NCBI GenBank assembly: GCA_023146255.1
Contig: JAGLCJ010000016.1
Coordinates: forward strand, 24,769-88,768
From: Alcanivoracaceae bacterium
GTDB lineage: Bacteria > Pseudomonadota > Gammaproteobacteria > Pseudomonadales > Alcanivoracaceae
DNA: 64,000 nucleotides
Direction of reading: 5' to 3'
Of this stretch, positions 43,555-52,563 are shown piece after piece. Within the stretch, counting starts at the first letter, position 1. The number at the start of each line of letters is the position of its first letter. The notes beneath the pieces are model-generated. The model did no database searches, was not told the origin of the DNA, and worked only from the letters and a program-made list of their open reading frames with translations. Position numbers and translations under genes: made by a program.

Positions 43555-44460
43555 CTACGGCGGATAATTCACGGTGAAGCGCTGTGCGCCCCGTTGTACC
43601 ACGATGCTTGCAGCACCGGAGTTACGAAATTCCTGCAAGGCGGCGATGTCACCGCCCTCATCGCCAAGCGTCCGGCCATTCACCGAGACGATTACATCGC
43701 CCGGCCGCAGGCCGACCTGTTGCAACACTGCTGCCGGCGCATTGGCGCCAATCAGATAACCCTCGCCGTCCGCCGGCGCCAGCCCCATCTGCTGAATGAT
43801 CATGGCCCGCTGCGCCGACAGGTCCTCGCTGGCGTTATCCAGCATCTGCTGTGGCACAGGTTGCGTGTCTATTGGCGACCGCCCCGGGAAGTTATTCCGC
43901 AGATCGAGACGTTGCGGTCGCTCCGCTGTCTCCCCGGCGGTTTGCTGAACGCCACCCAGTTCCGGCTCTTTCAATCGCAGCGCCTCGCGCTGACCGGCTC
44001 GCAGCAGGATTACCCGGTCGGCAAGAATTTCTTCCAGCGTGGCATTCCCTGGCACCCGCGAGCCGACCCGGAACAACTCACCTTCCTTGCCCTGCTCGGC
44101 GATGATGGCGCCAGCCTGAGCGCTGTCAGGATGCTGGAACAGGCCCAGCAACTCCAGTCGCAAGCGGGTATCCGGCGCGGTCTCCACGGCAGCCACGCCA
44201 ACATTTTCCCCTGGTCTGCCAAAAACTTCCCAGCTGCGGATGCGATCGGCAGCAATGCTGCCGGACTGCCCCCTCTTAGCCACCTCGACGACCGGCAAAG
44301 GCGGCTCTGCAGAGACCACCACGGGCCCACTGACAAATAACCAGACGCTATCAGCAACCCACCAGGCCAGCCAGACCGCCAGCAACAGAGCGGCCAGAAG
44401 CTGCACCGGTCGCTCGGCCTGAACAAGATGGCGGGAGATGGCAGGGCTGATCACATTCAT
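43555..44460 (-). CDS. gspC: Type II secretion inner-membrane protein C
   Basis: A 301-residue protein with one membrane helix (LLAALLLAVWLAWWVADSVWL, about 20-42), the periplasmic homology region (LRLELLGLF...AIIAE) that contacts the secretin N0 domain, and a C-terminal PDZ-like domain (GYLIGANAPAAVLQQVGLRPGDVIVSVNG). It links the inner-membrane platform to GspD. Five bases separate it from gspN. Confidence 0.93.
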   Translation of the reverse strand: MNVISPAISRHLVQAERPVQLLAALLLAVWLAWWVADSVWLFVSGPVVVSAEPPLPVVEVAKRGQSGSIAADRIRSWEVFGRPGENVGVAAVETAPDTRLRLELLGLFQHPDSAQAGAIIAEQGKEGELFRVGSRVPGNATLEEILADRVILLRAGQREALRLKEPELGGVQQTAGETAERPQRLDLRNNFPGRSPIDTQPVPQQMLDNASEDLSAQRAMIIQQMGLAPADGEGYLIGANAPAAVLQQVGLRPGDVIVSVNGRTLGDEGGDIAALQEFRNSGAASIVVQRGAQRFTVNYPP

Positions 44461-44465
44461 TCTCG

Positions 44466-45185
44466 TTATGGTGCCAGCTGCTGGCTGGTTTCAAATACTA
44501 CATCAGTCGGGCTTCCGCCCTGACTCACTCCAAGCAGTGCCGGCCAGGCCCGGTAGACCCGCAGCCGGGCACTTTCGTTCGTCAACTGGCCATCGGCCAG
44601 CAAGACGCTGTCTGGAGAGCGCACCTCTAATACAGCCGCCTCTCCGTCCTGACGCAAGTTACCGGTCAGTACCGGGATCTCAGCGCCCTGTCCCGGCGCC
44701 CAGGAAATCCTGCCGCCAGAATAGGAAAGCATGGCCTCGGCCCCGTGTGGCGCGCCGTCCGTCCACTGCAGACCAAGTCCGCGCACTGTGGCAAGGCCTT
44801 CCGCCGACACATTGGGCATGCCCTGAACCAGTGGCGCCACCGGCACCACAATATCGACGCCGGCCAAACTGACGCCGGCTGGTGCAGCGCCCACCCATCC
44901 GGTCGCAACAATATCGCCGGAGACAGTCAGGTCCGCACCAAACGACAGGCCGCGCCAGGACGTTTCCCAGCGCAGACTGCCAGACAAGGCCTGCCACTGC
45001 CAGCGGGCATTGCCCTGCCAGAGACGTCCCTCGATACGGGAAAGCTGCAACGCAGCAGGGCCCAACTGGATGCCGTTCAGAGGTGCCAATACCGGCCTCG
45101 CCGGCAGCATGACCACAGCCCAGACCAGCACCGCAAACAGCAGTACCGCCAGCCAGATGCCGGGCCTGATGATCCGGTCCTTCAC
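44466..45185 (-). CDS. gspN: Type II secretion protein N
   Basis: A 239-residue protein with one N-terminal membrane helix (IWLAVLLFAVLVWAVVMLPA) and a beta-rich periplasmic part typical of GspN (PLNGIQLGPAALQLSRIEGRLWQGNARW). GspN is present only in some type II systems, and its role is unclear. It precedes gspC in the same unit and follows ssb by eight bases. Confidence 0.88.
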   Translation of the reverse strand: MKDRIIRPGIWLAVLLFAVLVWAVVMLPARPVLAPLNGIQLGPAALQLSRIEGRLWQGNARWQWQALSGSLRWETSWRGLSFGADLTVSGDIVATGWVGAAPAGVSLAGVDIVVPVAPLVQGMPNVSAEGLATVRGLGLQWTDGAPHGAEAMLSYSGGRISWAPGQGAEIPVLTGNLRQDGEAAVLEVRSPDSVLLADGQLTNESARLRVYRAWPALLGVSQGGSPTDVVFETSQQLAP

Positions 45186-45193
45186 GATCGCGC

Positions 45194-45664
45194 TCAGAAC
45201 GGAATGTCGTCGTCAAAGTCACCTGACGGAGCGGCATAGCCACCGCCCGCCGCTGCCGCTGGAGCAGCACCAGACTGCGCCGGCGCCGAGTAGCCACCCT
45301 GACGCGGCTGCGCACTACCGCCCTCACCCCGGCCGTCCAGCATCTGCATTTCGCTGACCACGATCTCGGTCGTGTAGCGGTCCTGACCGTCCTGCCCCTG
45401 CCACTTGCGGGTACGAAGACTGCCTTCAACGTATACCTTGCTGCCCTTCTTCAAGTACTCGCCGGCAATTTCGGCCAGCTTGTTGAAGAACACCACCCGG
45501 TGCCACTCGGTCCGCTCTTGCATCTGACCAGTCTGCTTGTCCTTCCATGATTCGCTGGTGGCCAGACTGACATTGGTCACGGCACCACCACTGGGGAGGA
45601 ATTTTGTCTCCGGGTCATTACCCAGATTACCGATCAGGATTACCTTGTTTACTCCGCGCGCCAT
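45194..45664 (-). CDS. ssb: Single-stranded DNA-binding protein
   Basis: A 156-residue SSB with the N-terminal OB fold (MARGVNKVILIGNLGNDPE, WHRVVFFNKLAEIAGEYLKKGSKVYVEG), a Gly/Ala/Gln-rich linker and the acidic tip DFDDDIPF that recruits repair and replication partners. It acts at forks and in repair. Being eight bases before gspN is unusual; it may be co-transcribed with the secretion genes. Confidence 0.97.
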   Translation of the reverse strand: MARGVNKVILIGNLGNDPETKFLPSGGAVTNVSLATSESWKDKQTGQMQERTEWHRVVFFNKLAEIAGEYLKKGSKVYVEGSLRTRKWQGQDGQDRYTTEIVVSEMQMLDGRGEGGSAQPRQGGYSAPAQSGAAPAAAAGGGYAAPSGDFDDDIPF

Positions 45665-45976
45665 GCTTTGACTCCGTCTGTCCGTGCCCGCATTAAGGCT
45701 GGATATTGTGTCAGGTTTAGGTCAGTGGTGCATCGTATCCGATACCTGAAAGAAGTGCGCCTGTTCTCCACTTCATGGCAGAAAGTGACCTGCGGTCCGT
45801 CCTCCAGCGGCCTCATCCCCCCCACAGGGCTGGAAATACCGGGCTGCTGGCACAGACGACAAATTGAACCTTGGGGCAACAGATGATAGATTCGCGCTTG
45901 TTCACCGTTTTTTCTTACCCGCTCAGGCCCTGTGCGGGACCTGCGGTGTCATTGGAATGCTCCCGGATGGATGGCC
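45665..45976. other. ssb / csgD-like intergenic region
   Basis: About 310 bp between divergent genes with no credible gene. A small dyad GTATC-C-GATAC lies at 45735-45745, and a candidate promoter for the + strand gene at 45864-45892. I see no strong promoter for ssb. Confidence 0.5.
45864..45892 (+). promoter_or_regulatory. Candidate promoter of csgD-like gene
   Basis: TTGAAC (45864-45869) and TAGATT (45887-45892) with a 17-bp spacer; each box matches consensus at four of six positions. It lies 84 bp before the start at 45977. Confidence 0.4.
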
Positions 45977-46627
45977 ATGACTGATTTGGACACACAACAA
46001 CAAGTATATGTCGTCGGCGGACAACACCTGCAAAACTCGCTTCTCGCAGAATTCCTGACCAAGCAGGGTCTTCCTGCCAGTGCAGTACGGCGGGTAGAAG
46101 AGCTTGCTGCTGACCAGATTCGCCACCACGATCAGACTCTGGTGCTGGGGGATTTTAATACCATCGATATCAATGCATTGATCACCCACCTGATGGACAT
46201 TGATCAACAGATTGATGGTGATCTGCTAATCGGCATCTTCAATGTCGACGACGAAGACTCACTTTCCCGTCTGGCCGGCTTGCCGATGGTCAATGGCGGT
46301 TTCCTGCATGATTGCCCTCAGGACCATCTGCTCAAGGGTGTTCGGGCAATGATGGAAAACGAACTTTGGCTGCCGCGCAAAGTGCTGCAGCAGTACCTGA
46401 TGAAATCCCGCGGCTTCAACAAAACCTTTGCCCGCAGCGAAGTCACCCTGACCGACCGCGAAATCGAAGTATTGAAAGTGCTGGCCACCGGCGCCAAGAA
46501 CTCGGACATCGCCCGTAGCCTGAGTCTGAGCCCGCACACCATCAAGACCCACATCTACAATATCTTCAAGAAAATCAACGCCTCCAACCGCCTGCAGGCG
46601 GTGAACTGGGCCCAGGAAAACCTCTAA
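45977..46627 (+). CDS. LuxR/CsgD-type regulator
   Basis: A 216-residue regulator. The N-terminal half is a degenerate receiver-like domain (VYVVGGQHLQNSLLAEFL) without a clear phosphoacceptor Asp. The C-terminal LuxR helix-turn-helix reads LTDREIEVLKVLATGAKNSDIARSLSLSPHTIKTHIYNIFKKI. Overall it resembles CsgD and VpsT, which switch on biofilm matrix genes. No curli or exopolysaccharide genes are in the window. The ATG at 45977 is preferred over a GTG at 45932. Confidence 0.85.
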   Translation: MTDLDTQQQVYVVGGQHLQNSLLAEFLTKQGLPASAVRRVEELAADQIRHHDQTLVLGDFNTIDINALITHLMDIDQQIDGDLLIGIFNVDDEDSLSRLAGLPMVNGGFLHDCPQDHLLKGVRAMMENELWLPRKVLQQYLMKSRGFNKTFARSEVTLTDREIEVLKVLATGAKNSDIARSLSLSPHTIKTHIYNIFKKINASNRLQAVNWAQENL

Positions 46628-46644
46628 GCCCAGTCCTCTGACAG

Positions 46645-46670
46645 AAAGGCCGGCGATGCCGGCCTTTTTT
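46645..46670 (+). terminator. Intrinsic terminator of csgD-like gene
   Basis: AAAGGCCGGC, loop GAT, GCCGGCC and six T, 17 bp after the stop codon. Classic form. Confidence 0.9.
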
Positions 46671-46693
46671 GTTTGTGTCAGTCGAACCGGCAC

Positions 46694-46768
46694 GGAGTGG
46701 TGCAGTACAGCCCGGTACACCAAGCGATTAACGGGGAGCGACTGTACCGGGCTGTACTGCACCACTCC
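46694..46768 (+). repeat. Hairpin element, family 2, copy B
   Basis: Perfect 26-nt arms (46694-46719 and 46743-46768) around the same 23-nt loop as the copy at 7531. The inner AGCCCGGTACA pairs are identical; the outer 15 pairs differ in sequence and number from the other copy but pair fully. It follows a real terminator, so it is not needed for ending the upstream transcript. Confidence 0.9.
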
Positions 46769-46835
46769 CTCCCCCAGTCGGCACCAAACCGCGCTTACAC
46801 TGATAGAGCCTTCACCCCAAATACCCTATACTGCG

Positions 46836-46851
46836 CTGTCATTTTGGCCAG
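46836..46851. promoter_or_regulatory. Candidate LexA box of uvrA
   Basis: CTGT-N8-CCAG lies 12 bp before the uvrA ATG. The LexA consensus is CTGT-N8-ACAG, so there is one mismatch. uvrA is an SOS gene in many gammaproteobacteria, which supports the call; a TATACT -10-like hexamer lies just upstream. Confidence 0.35.
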
Positions 46852-46863
46852 TAGTTTCTCTCC

Positions 46864-49689
46864 ATGGACAAGATTCTGGTACGGGGTGCACGCACCCACA
46901 ATCTGAAAAACATTGATCTCGACATCCCCCGCGACAAGCTGGTGGTGATTACCGGTTTATCCGGATCGGGCAAATCCTCGCTGGCTTTCGACACGCTCTA
47001 TGCTGAAGGGCAGCGACGCTATGTTGAATCGCTGTCGACCTACGCCCGGCAGTTTCTGTCGATGATGGAAAAGCCGGACGTCGATCATATCGAAGGCCTG
47101 TCGCCGGCCATTTCCATCGAGCAGAAGTCCACCAGCCACAACCCTCGTTCCACTGTCGGTACCATTACCGAGATATACGATTACCTGCGGCTTCTGTATG
47201 CCCGTACCGGCGAACCACGCTGCCCGACCCATCAGATTGAGCTGGCGGCACAGACGGTCAGCCAGATGGTCGATCAGGTTCTTGCAATGCCAGAAGGCAG
47301 CAAACTGATGCTGCTGGCACCGGTGGTGCGGGACAAGAAGGGAGAACATCTGGCGCTGTTTGACCAGCTCCGTGCTCGCGGTTTCATTCGCGCCCGCATC
47401 AATGGCCGCGTACATGAACTGGACGATGCGCCGGAGCTCGACAAGAACAAAAAGCACACCATCGAAGTCGTGGTCGATCGCTTCAAGGTTCGCGACGACC
47501 TCAGCAATCGTCTGGCGGAGTCCTTCGAAACCGCGCTGGAACTGGCCGATGACATAGCCGTCATCGCGCCGATGGACAGCGAGGGTGAAGAGGTCGTGTT
47601 TTCCGCCCGCTTTGCCTGCGCCCATTGCGGCTATTCAATCCCGGAGCTGGAGCCGCGGCTGTTTTCCTTCAACAACCCGGCCGGTGCCTGCCCGAGCTGT
47701 GATGGCCTCGGCGTAAAGCAGTATTTTGACGAAGACAAGGTCATCGTCTCGGATGAGCTTTCTCTGGCTGAAGGCGCCATCCGCGGATGGGACCGTCGCA
47801 ACGTTTATTACTTCCAGATGCTGACCTCGCTGGCAGATTTTCTCGGCATCGATATCGACAAGCCGTTCCGTAAGCTGACCAAAGTCATGCGCCAGAAAGT
47901 GCTGTATGGCACCGGCAACGAAGTGGTTGAGTTCCGTTATCTGAACGACCGCGGTGATGTGGTACTACGCCGGCATCCGTTCGAAGGCATCATCCCGAAT
48001 ATGGAGCGTCGCTATCGGGAAACCGAATCGGAGAGCGTGCGCGAGGATCTGGCCAGCTACATGAGCACTTCGCAGTGCCCGGACTGTGGCGGCTCCCGCC
48101 TGCGTGAAGCAGCACGCAATGTGTTTATCGACAATCGCCCCTTACCGGATCTGGTCGCCATGCCAGTGGGCAAATCGTTCAGCTATTTTTCATCCCTTAA
48201 GCTGCCCGGTCATCGCGGCGAGATTGCGGAAAAAATTCTCAAGGAAATCCGTGAGCGACTGCAGTTTCTGGTTAACGTCGGTCTCGACTATCTGTCGCTG
48301 GCTCGTAATGCCGATACCCTGTCTGGCGGCGAGGCTCAGCGTATCCGTCTCGCTTCGCAGATTGGTGCCGGCCTGGTCGGTGTCATGTATGTGCTCGACG
48401 AGCCCTCCATTGGCCTGCATCAGCGCGATAATGAGCGCCTGCTAGCCACCCTGACCCGGCTGCGTGACCTCGGCAATACCGTGCTTGTCGTTGAGCATGA
48501 CGAGGACGCGATTCGCATGGCTGACCACGTCATCGACATTGGCCCCGGCGCCGGCGTGCATGGTGGTGAGATTGTTGCCGCCGGCACCGCCACAGATGTC
48601 ATGAACAACAAACGTTCTCTGACCGGAGACTACCTGTCCGGTCGCAAGCAGATCGCCATTCCGAAGAAACGCACACCGGCTGGCAAAAAATGGCTGACGC
48701 TACACGGCGCCACTGGCAACAACCTGCAGAACACCACACTGAAGTTGCCGGTGGGTCTGATGACCTGTGTCACCGGGGTATCCGGCTCAGGCAAGTCGAC
48801 GCTGGTGAATGCCACCCTGTATCCATTGGCCGCCACGCAACTGAACGGCGCCACCCTGTTGAAGCCGGCGCCGTATGAAAAAGTCGAGGGCATGGAGCAT
48901 TTCGATAAAGTCATCGATATCGACCAGAGCCCGATTGGTCGCACACCACGTTCCAATCCTGCCACCTACACCGGATTGTTTACGCCGATACGAGATCTGT
49001 TTGCCGGCACTCAGGAAGCACGCTCACGTGGCTACAAGACCGGGCGCTTCAGCTTTAACGTTCGTGGCGGCCGCTGTGAGGCCTGTCAGGGCGACGGCGT
49101 AATCAAGGTCGAAATGCACTTTCTGCCGGACATCTACGTGCCTTGCGAGGTTTGCCACGGCAAGCGCTACAACCGCGAGACGCTGGAGATTCTGTACAAG
49201 GGCAAGAACATCTATCAGGTGCTGGCAATGACGGTGGAAGATGCGCGCGCGTTTTTCGACGCGGTGCCGGCTATTGCCCGGAAGCTGCAGACCCTGATGG
49301 ATGTCGGCCTCAGCTACATCACCCTGGGACAAGCGGCTACCACGCTCTCGGGCGGTGAGGCCCAACGTATCAAGCTGGCCCGTGAGCTGTCCAAGCGTGA
49401 TACTGGCCGAACCCTGTACATCCTCGATGAACCGACCACTGGCCTTCACTTTCATGACATACAGCAATTACTGACGGTGCTGTTCCGTCTGCGCGATCAT
49501 GGCAACACCATCGTCGTCATCGAGCACAATCTGGATGTGGTCAAGACCGCAGACTGGATTGTCGACCTTGGCCCGGAAGGCGGTGATGGTGGCGGTAAAA
49601 TCATTGCCGAAGGCACACCGGAAAAAGTGGCGGCGAGCAAGGTTTCGTACACCGGCCGCTTTCTGAAGTCGATGCTGAAAATGGATTAA
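46864..49689 (+). CDS. uvrA: Excinuclease ABC subunit A
   Basis: A 941-residue DNA damage sensor of nucleotide excision repair. It has two ABC ATPase modules: GLSGSGKSSL (residues 31-40) and GVSGSGKSTL (about 638), with signatures LSGGEAQRI in each. Zinc sites are CAHC..CPSC in the first half and CEAC..CEVC in the second. It loads UvrB on lesions. Start fixed by MDKILVRGARTHNLKNI. Convergent with the ribosomal block. Confidence 0.98.
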   Translation: MDKILVRGARTHNLKNIDLDIPRDKLVVITGLSGSGKSSLAFDTLYAEGQRRYVESLSTYARQFLSMMEKPDVDHIEGLSPAISIEQKSTSHNPRSTVGTITEIYDYLRLLYARTGEPRCPTHQIELAAQTVSQMVDQVLAMPEGSKLMLLAPVVRDKKGEHLALFDQLRARGFIRARINGRVHELDDAPELDKNKKHTIEVVVDRFKVRDDLSNRLAESFETALELADDIAVIAPMDSEGEEVVFSARFACAHCGYSIPELEPRLFSFNNPAGACPSCDGLGVKQYFDEDKVIVSDELSLAEGAIRGWDRRNVYYFQMLTSLADFLGIDIDKPFRKLTKVMRQKVLYGTGNEVVEFRYLNDRGDVVLRRHPFEGIIPNMERRYRETESESVREDLASYMSTSQCPDCGGSRLREAARNVFIDNRPLPDLVAMPVGKSFSYFSSLKLPGHRGEIAEKILKEIRERLQFLVNVGLDYLSLARNADTLSGGEAQRIRLASQIGAGLVGVMYVLDEPSIGLHQRDNERLLATLTRLRDLGNTVLVVEHDEDAIRMADHVIDIGPGAGVHGGEIVAAGTATDVMNNKRSLTGDYLSGRKQIAIPKKRTPAGKKWLTLHGATGNNLQNTTLKLPVGLMTCVTGVSGSGKSTLVNATLYPLAATQLNGATLLKPAPYEKVEGMEHFDKVIDIDQSPIGRTPRSNPATYTGLFTPIRDLFAGTQEARSRGYKTGRFSFNVRGGRCEACQGDGVIKVEMHFLPDIYVPCEVCHGKRYNRETLEILYKGKNIYQVLAMTVEDARAFFDAVPAIARKLQTLMDVGLSYITLGQAATTLSGGEAQRIKLARELSKRDTGRTLYILDEPTTGLHFHDIQQLLTVLFRLRDHGNTIVVIEHNLDVVKTADWIVDLGPEGGDGGGKIIAEGTPEKVAASKVSYTGRFLKSMLKMD

Positions 49690-49798
49690 CGCCATTCATG
49701 TGGTGTTAATCCCGTCGCCATGGTGACGCAACAATTCTCCTTCAGTCTGTTCAGCAGCGGCCCGGTTGTGGCCGCCTGACCTCAGACGGGAGTTATCC

Positions 49799-49975
49799 AT
49801 GAACGACGTTGTCTTCCGCCCCACACGCCAACCGCGGGTTACCCTGCCGCAGGACGCCGTAAACCGGCCCGGCAGTTCCCGGCAACAGGACCCCGCCATC
49901 ATTCTGATCGTGGCTCTGGGCCTTTCCTTCGTGACACTGGTTCTGGCCACCGGCTGGCTTCTGATACGGGGCTGA
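49799..49975 (+). CDS. Small single-pass membrane protein
   Basis: A 58-residue protein: polar N-terminal half with FRPTRQPRVTLPQDAV and one C-terminal membrane helix (AIILIVALGLSFVTLVLATGWLL). CGGGAG precedes the ATG. I do not recognise it. It lies between uvrA and rplQ and ends at their shared terminator. Confidence 0.65.
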   Translation: MNDVVFRPTRQPRVTLPQDAVNRPGSSRQQDPAIILIVALGLSFVTLVLATGWLLIRG

Positions 49976-49995
49976 ATCGGTATCCTGCAGACACA

Positions 49996-50022
49996 AAAAA
50001 GCCGGGCATCGCCCGGCTTTTT
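49996..50022. terminator. Bidirectional terminator
   Basis: AAAAAGCCGGGC, loop ATC, and the perfect complement GCCCGGCTTTTT. It serves the small membrane protein gene on + and rplQ, whose stop lies 17 bp away, on -. Confidence 0.92.
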
Positions 50023-50039
50023 ACTGAGCAGCGTGATGC

Positions 50040-50426
50040 TTACTCAGCGTCAGCAGCCGCTGCCGGCTCCGGACGATCAACCAGCTCAACATACGCCATC
50101 GGCGCATTGTCACCGGTACGGTAGCCCATCTTCAGGACTCGCATGTAACCGCCCGGACGACTGGCATAACGCGGGCCCAGCTCGTTGAACAGGATACCTA
50201 CGGCTTCCTTCGAACGAGTACGGGCAAACGCCAGACGACGATTGGCAACCGAATCAACCTTGGCCAGAGTAATCAGCGGCTCAGCAACGCTGCGCAGCTC
50301 CTTGGCTTTCGGCAAGGTGGTCTTGATGGCGCCGTGTTCGATCAGCGACACCGCCATATTACGCAGCATGGCCTGACGGTGGGCACTGGTGCGGTTAAAC
50401 TTTCTGCCGCTTTTGCGATGACGCAT
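50040..50426 (-). CDS. rplQ: 50S ribosomal protein L17
   Basis: A 128-residue protein of the large subunit, beginning MRHRKSGRKFNRTSAHRQAM, diagnostic for L17. Last gene of the alpha operon, after rpoA, and followed by a terminator. The C-terminal tail is Ala/Glu-rich. Confidence 0.98.
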   Translation of the reverse strand: MRHRKSGRKFNRTSAHRQAMLRNMAVSLIEHGAIKTTLPKAKELRSVAEPLITLAKVDSVANRRLAFARTRSKEAVGILFNELGPRYASRPGGYMRVLKMGYRTGDNAPMAYVELVDRPEPAAAADAE

Positions 50427-50474
50427 GGTTCTGTTCCTTTGCTAACGGGCGCCGGCGGCGCCCAGTCAATTCAA

Positions 50475-51482
50475 TTAACGCAGTCTGTTGGTCAGGCGAT
50501 CGTCGTCACGCAGACTGACCGGCGGCCAGCTCTCAAGGCGCATGCCCAGAGACAGACCCTTGGAGGCCAGTACGTCCTTGATCTCGGTGAGCGACTTCTT
50601 ACCCAGGTTCGGGGTTTTCAGCAGCTCAACCTCGGTGCGCTGAACCAGATCACCGATGTAGTAAATGTTCTCTGCCTTCAGGCAGTTGGCCGAACGCACG
50701 GTCAGCTCGAGATCGTCAACCGGGCGAAGCAGGATCGGATCCACTTCCTCGCGCAGCTCCTTCTTCTCTACCTTGCGCTCCTGCTCCAGATCAACGAACA
50801 CGGCGATCTGCTGTTGCAGGATAGTAGCGGCGCGACGGATCGCCTCTTCCGGCTGAATGGTGCCGTTGGTTTCCAGATCGATAACCAGACGGTCCAGGTC
50901 AGTGCGCTGCTCAACACGGGCCGCTTCGACTACATAGGCAACACGACGCACCGGGCTGTAGCTGGCATCCAGCTGCAGACGGCCAATGCCACGGGTCTCG
51001 TCGTCTTCCGAGCGACGGGAATCTGCCGGCACATAACCGCGACCCTTGGTGATCTTGAGCTTCATACGCAGCTCGCTCTCACCATTAATGGTGCAGATCA
51101 GGTGATCCGGGTTGATGATCTCAACGCTGTGGTCGCGCTGGATGTCAGCGGCGGTCACCGGGCCCTTGCCCTTCTTGTTCAGCTCCAGCACCGCCTCGGC
51201 ACGGTCATCCATACGGATGGCGATGCCTTTCAGGTTGAGCAGGATGTTGATCACGTCTTCCTGCACACCCTCAATGGCTGAGTACTCGTGCAGTACACCG
51301 TCGATCTCTACTTCAGTAATCGCGCAACCCGGCATGGAAGACAGCAGGATGCGACGCAGAGCAGAACCGAGGGTATGACCGAACCCACGCTCCAGCGGCT
51401 CGAGAACCACTTTGGCATGTGTCGGCGTAACGGCATTGACCGCGATAGCGCGCGGGGTCAGAAAATCGTTCACGGCGGTCAT
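50475..51482 (-). CDS. rpoA: RNA polymerase alpha subunit
   Basis: A 335-residue subunit. The N-terminal dimerisation domain has VVLEPLERGFGHTLGSALRR; the C-terminal domain after a linker (residue ~240) has the helix-hairpin-helix NCLKAENIYYIGDLVQRTEVELLKTPNLGKKSL that contacts UP elements and activators. Located between rpsD and rplQ as in other gammaproteobacteria. Confidence 0.99.
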   Translation of the reverse strand: MTAVNDFLTPRAIAVNAVTPTHAKVVLEPLERGFGHTLGSALRRILLSSMPGCAITEVEIDGVLHEYSAIEGVQEDVINILLNLKGIAIRMDDRAEAVLELNKKGKGPVTAADIQRDHSVEIINPDHLICTINGESELRMKLKITKGRGYVPADSRRSEDDETRGIGRLQLDASYSPVRRVAYVVEAARVEQRTDLDRLVIDLETNGTIQPEEAIRRAATILQQQIAVFVDLEQERKVEKKELREEVDPILLRPVDDLELTVRSANCLKAENIYYIGDLVQRTEVELLKTPNLGKKSLTEIKDVLASKGLSLGMRLESWPPVSLRDDDRLTNRLR

Positions 51483-51502
51483 GGAAATCCCTCAGGCTGT
51501 GC

Positions 51503-52129
51503 TTACTTGGAGTAAAGCTCGACGATCAGGTTCTCATTGATCTCGGCCGGCAGGTCAACGCGCTCCGGACGGGTCTTGTAAGTACCCTCCAGGCCCTTCT
51601 CGTTGACATCGATCCAGGGCGCGAAACCGCGCTGCTGGGCCAGTTCCATTGCGCTCTTGACGCGCAGCTGGTTTTTCGACTTTTCACGCACGCTGATCAC
51701 GTCGCCCGGCTGAACCTGATACGACGCCACGTTAACCGACCGGCCATTAACCAGAATGGCTCGGTGGCTGACCAGCTGACGCGCTTCGGCGCGGGTCGAG
51801 CCAAAGCCCATGCGGTAGACAACATTGTCGAGACGGCCTTCCAGCAGCTGAAGCAGAACTTCGCCGGTGGCGCCGCGGCCCGCAGAGGCCTTCTTGTAAT
51901 AGTTGCGGAACTGCTTTTCCAGTACGCCGTACATACGACGCACCTTCTGCTTTTCACGCAGCTGCACGCCGTAATCTGACAGGCGGCCGCCGCGACGGGA
52001 GGCTGCAGCAAAACCAGGTGCCTGCTCTGCCTTGCACTTGGAGTCGAGCGGACGGATGCCACTCTTCAGAAACAGATCCGTGCCTTCGCGACGGGACAGT
52101 CTGCACTTCGGACCGAGATATCTTGCCAT
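51503..52129 (-). CDS. rpsD: 30S ribosomal protein S4
   Basis: A 208-residue primary 16S rRNA binder. It starts MARYLGPKCRLSRREGTDLF and has the S4 RNA-binding domain (RLDNVVYRMGFGSTRAEARQLVSHRAILVNG). In E. coli it represses the alpha operon; no leader pseudoknot was identified here. Confidence 0.98.
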   Translation of the reverse strand: MARYLGPKCRLSRREGTDLFLKSGIRPLDSKCKAEQAPGFAAASRRGGRLSDYGVQLREKQKVRRMYGVLEKQFRNYYKKASAGRGATGEVLLQLLEGRLDNVVYRMGFGSTRAEARQLVSHRAILVNGRSVNVASYQVQPGDVISVREKSKNQLRVKSAMELAQQRGFAPWIDVNEKGLEGTYKTRPERVDLPAEINENLIVELYSK

Positions 52130-52144
52130 GCTTGCTTACTCCCG

Positions 52145-52537
52145 TTACACGCGACGCTTTTTGGCCGGACGGCAGCCATTATGCGGAATAGGCGTCACGT
52201 CCTGAATGCTGGTGATCTTGTAGCCACAGGCGTGCAGTGCACGTACCGAGGACTCACGACCCGGGCCCGGGCCCTTGACGCGAACTTCGAGGTTCTTCAG
52301 CCCGTAGTCCTTGGCCGCGTTACCCGCGTTCTCCGCCGCCACCTGGGCAGCAAACGGGGTGCTCTTGCGCGAGCCGCGGAAACCGGCACCACCAGAGGTC
52401 GCCCAGGAAAGCGCGTTCCCCTGACGATCGGTAATGGTGATGATGGTGTTATTGAAGGACGCGTGTACGTGCGCAATCCCGTCCGCTACGGTACGGGTTA
52501 CCTTCTTCCGACGTGCGCCACTGTCTTTTTTCGCCAT
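52145..52537 (-). CDS. rpsK: 30S ribosomal protein S11
   Basis: A 130-residue platform protein. HVHASFNNTIITITDRQGNALSWATSGGAGFRGSRKSTPF and the C-terminal DVTPIPHNGCRPAKKRRV are typical. Fifteen bases separate it from rpsD. Confidence 0.98.
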   Translation of the reverse strand: MAKKDSGARRKKVTRTVADGIAHVHASFNNTIITITDRQGNALSWATSGGAGFRGSRKSTPFAAQVAAENAGNAAKDYGLKNLEVRVKGPGPGRESSVRALHACGYKITSIQDVTPIPHNGCRPAKKRRV

Positions 52538-52563
52538 GATACGTGCCTACCTGGACTCAGGAC

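Noticed and set aside
46694..46768. Insertion sequence end
   Set aside because: No transposase and no target duplication seen; the element is a self-contained hairpin.
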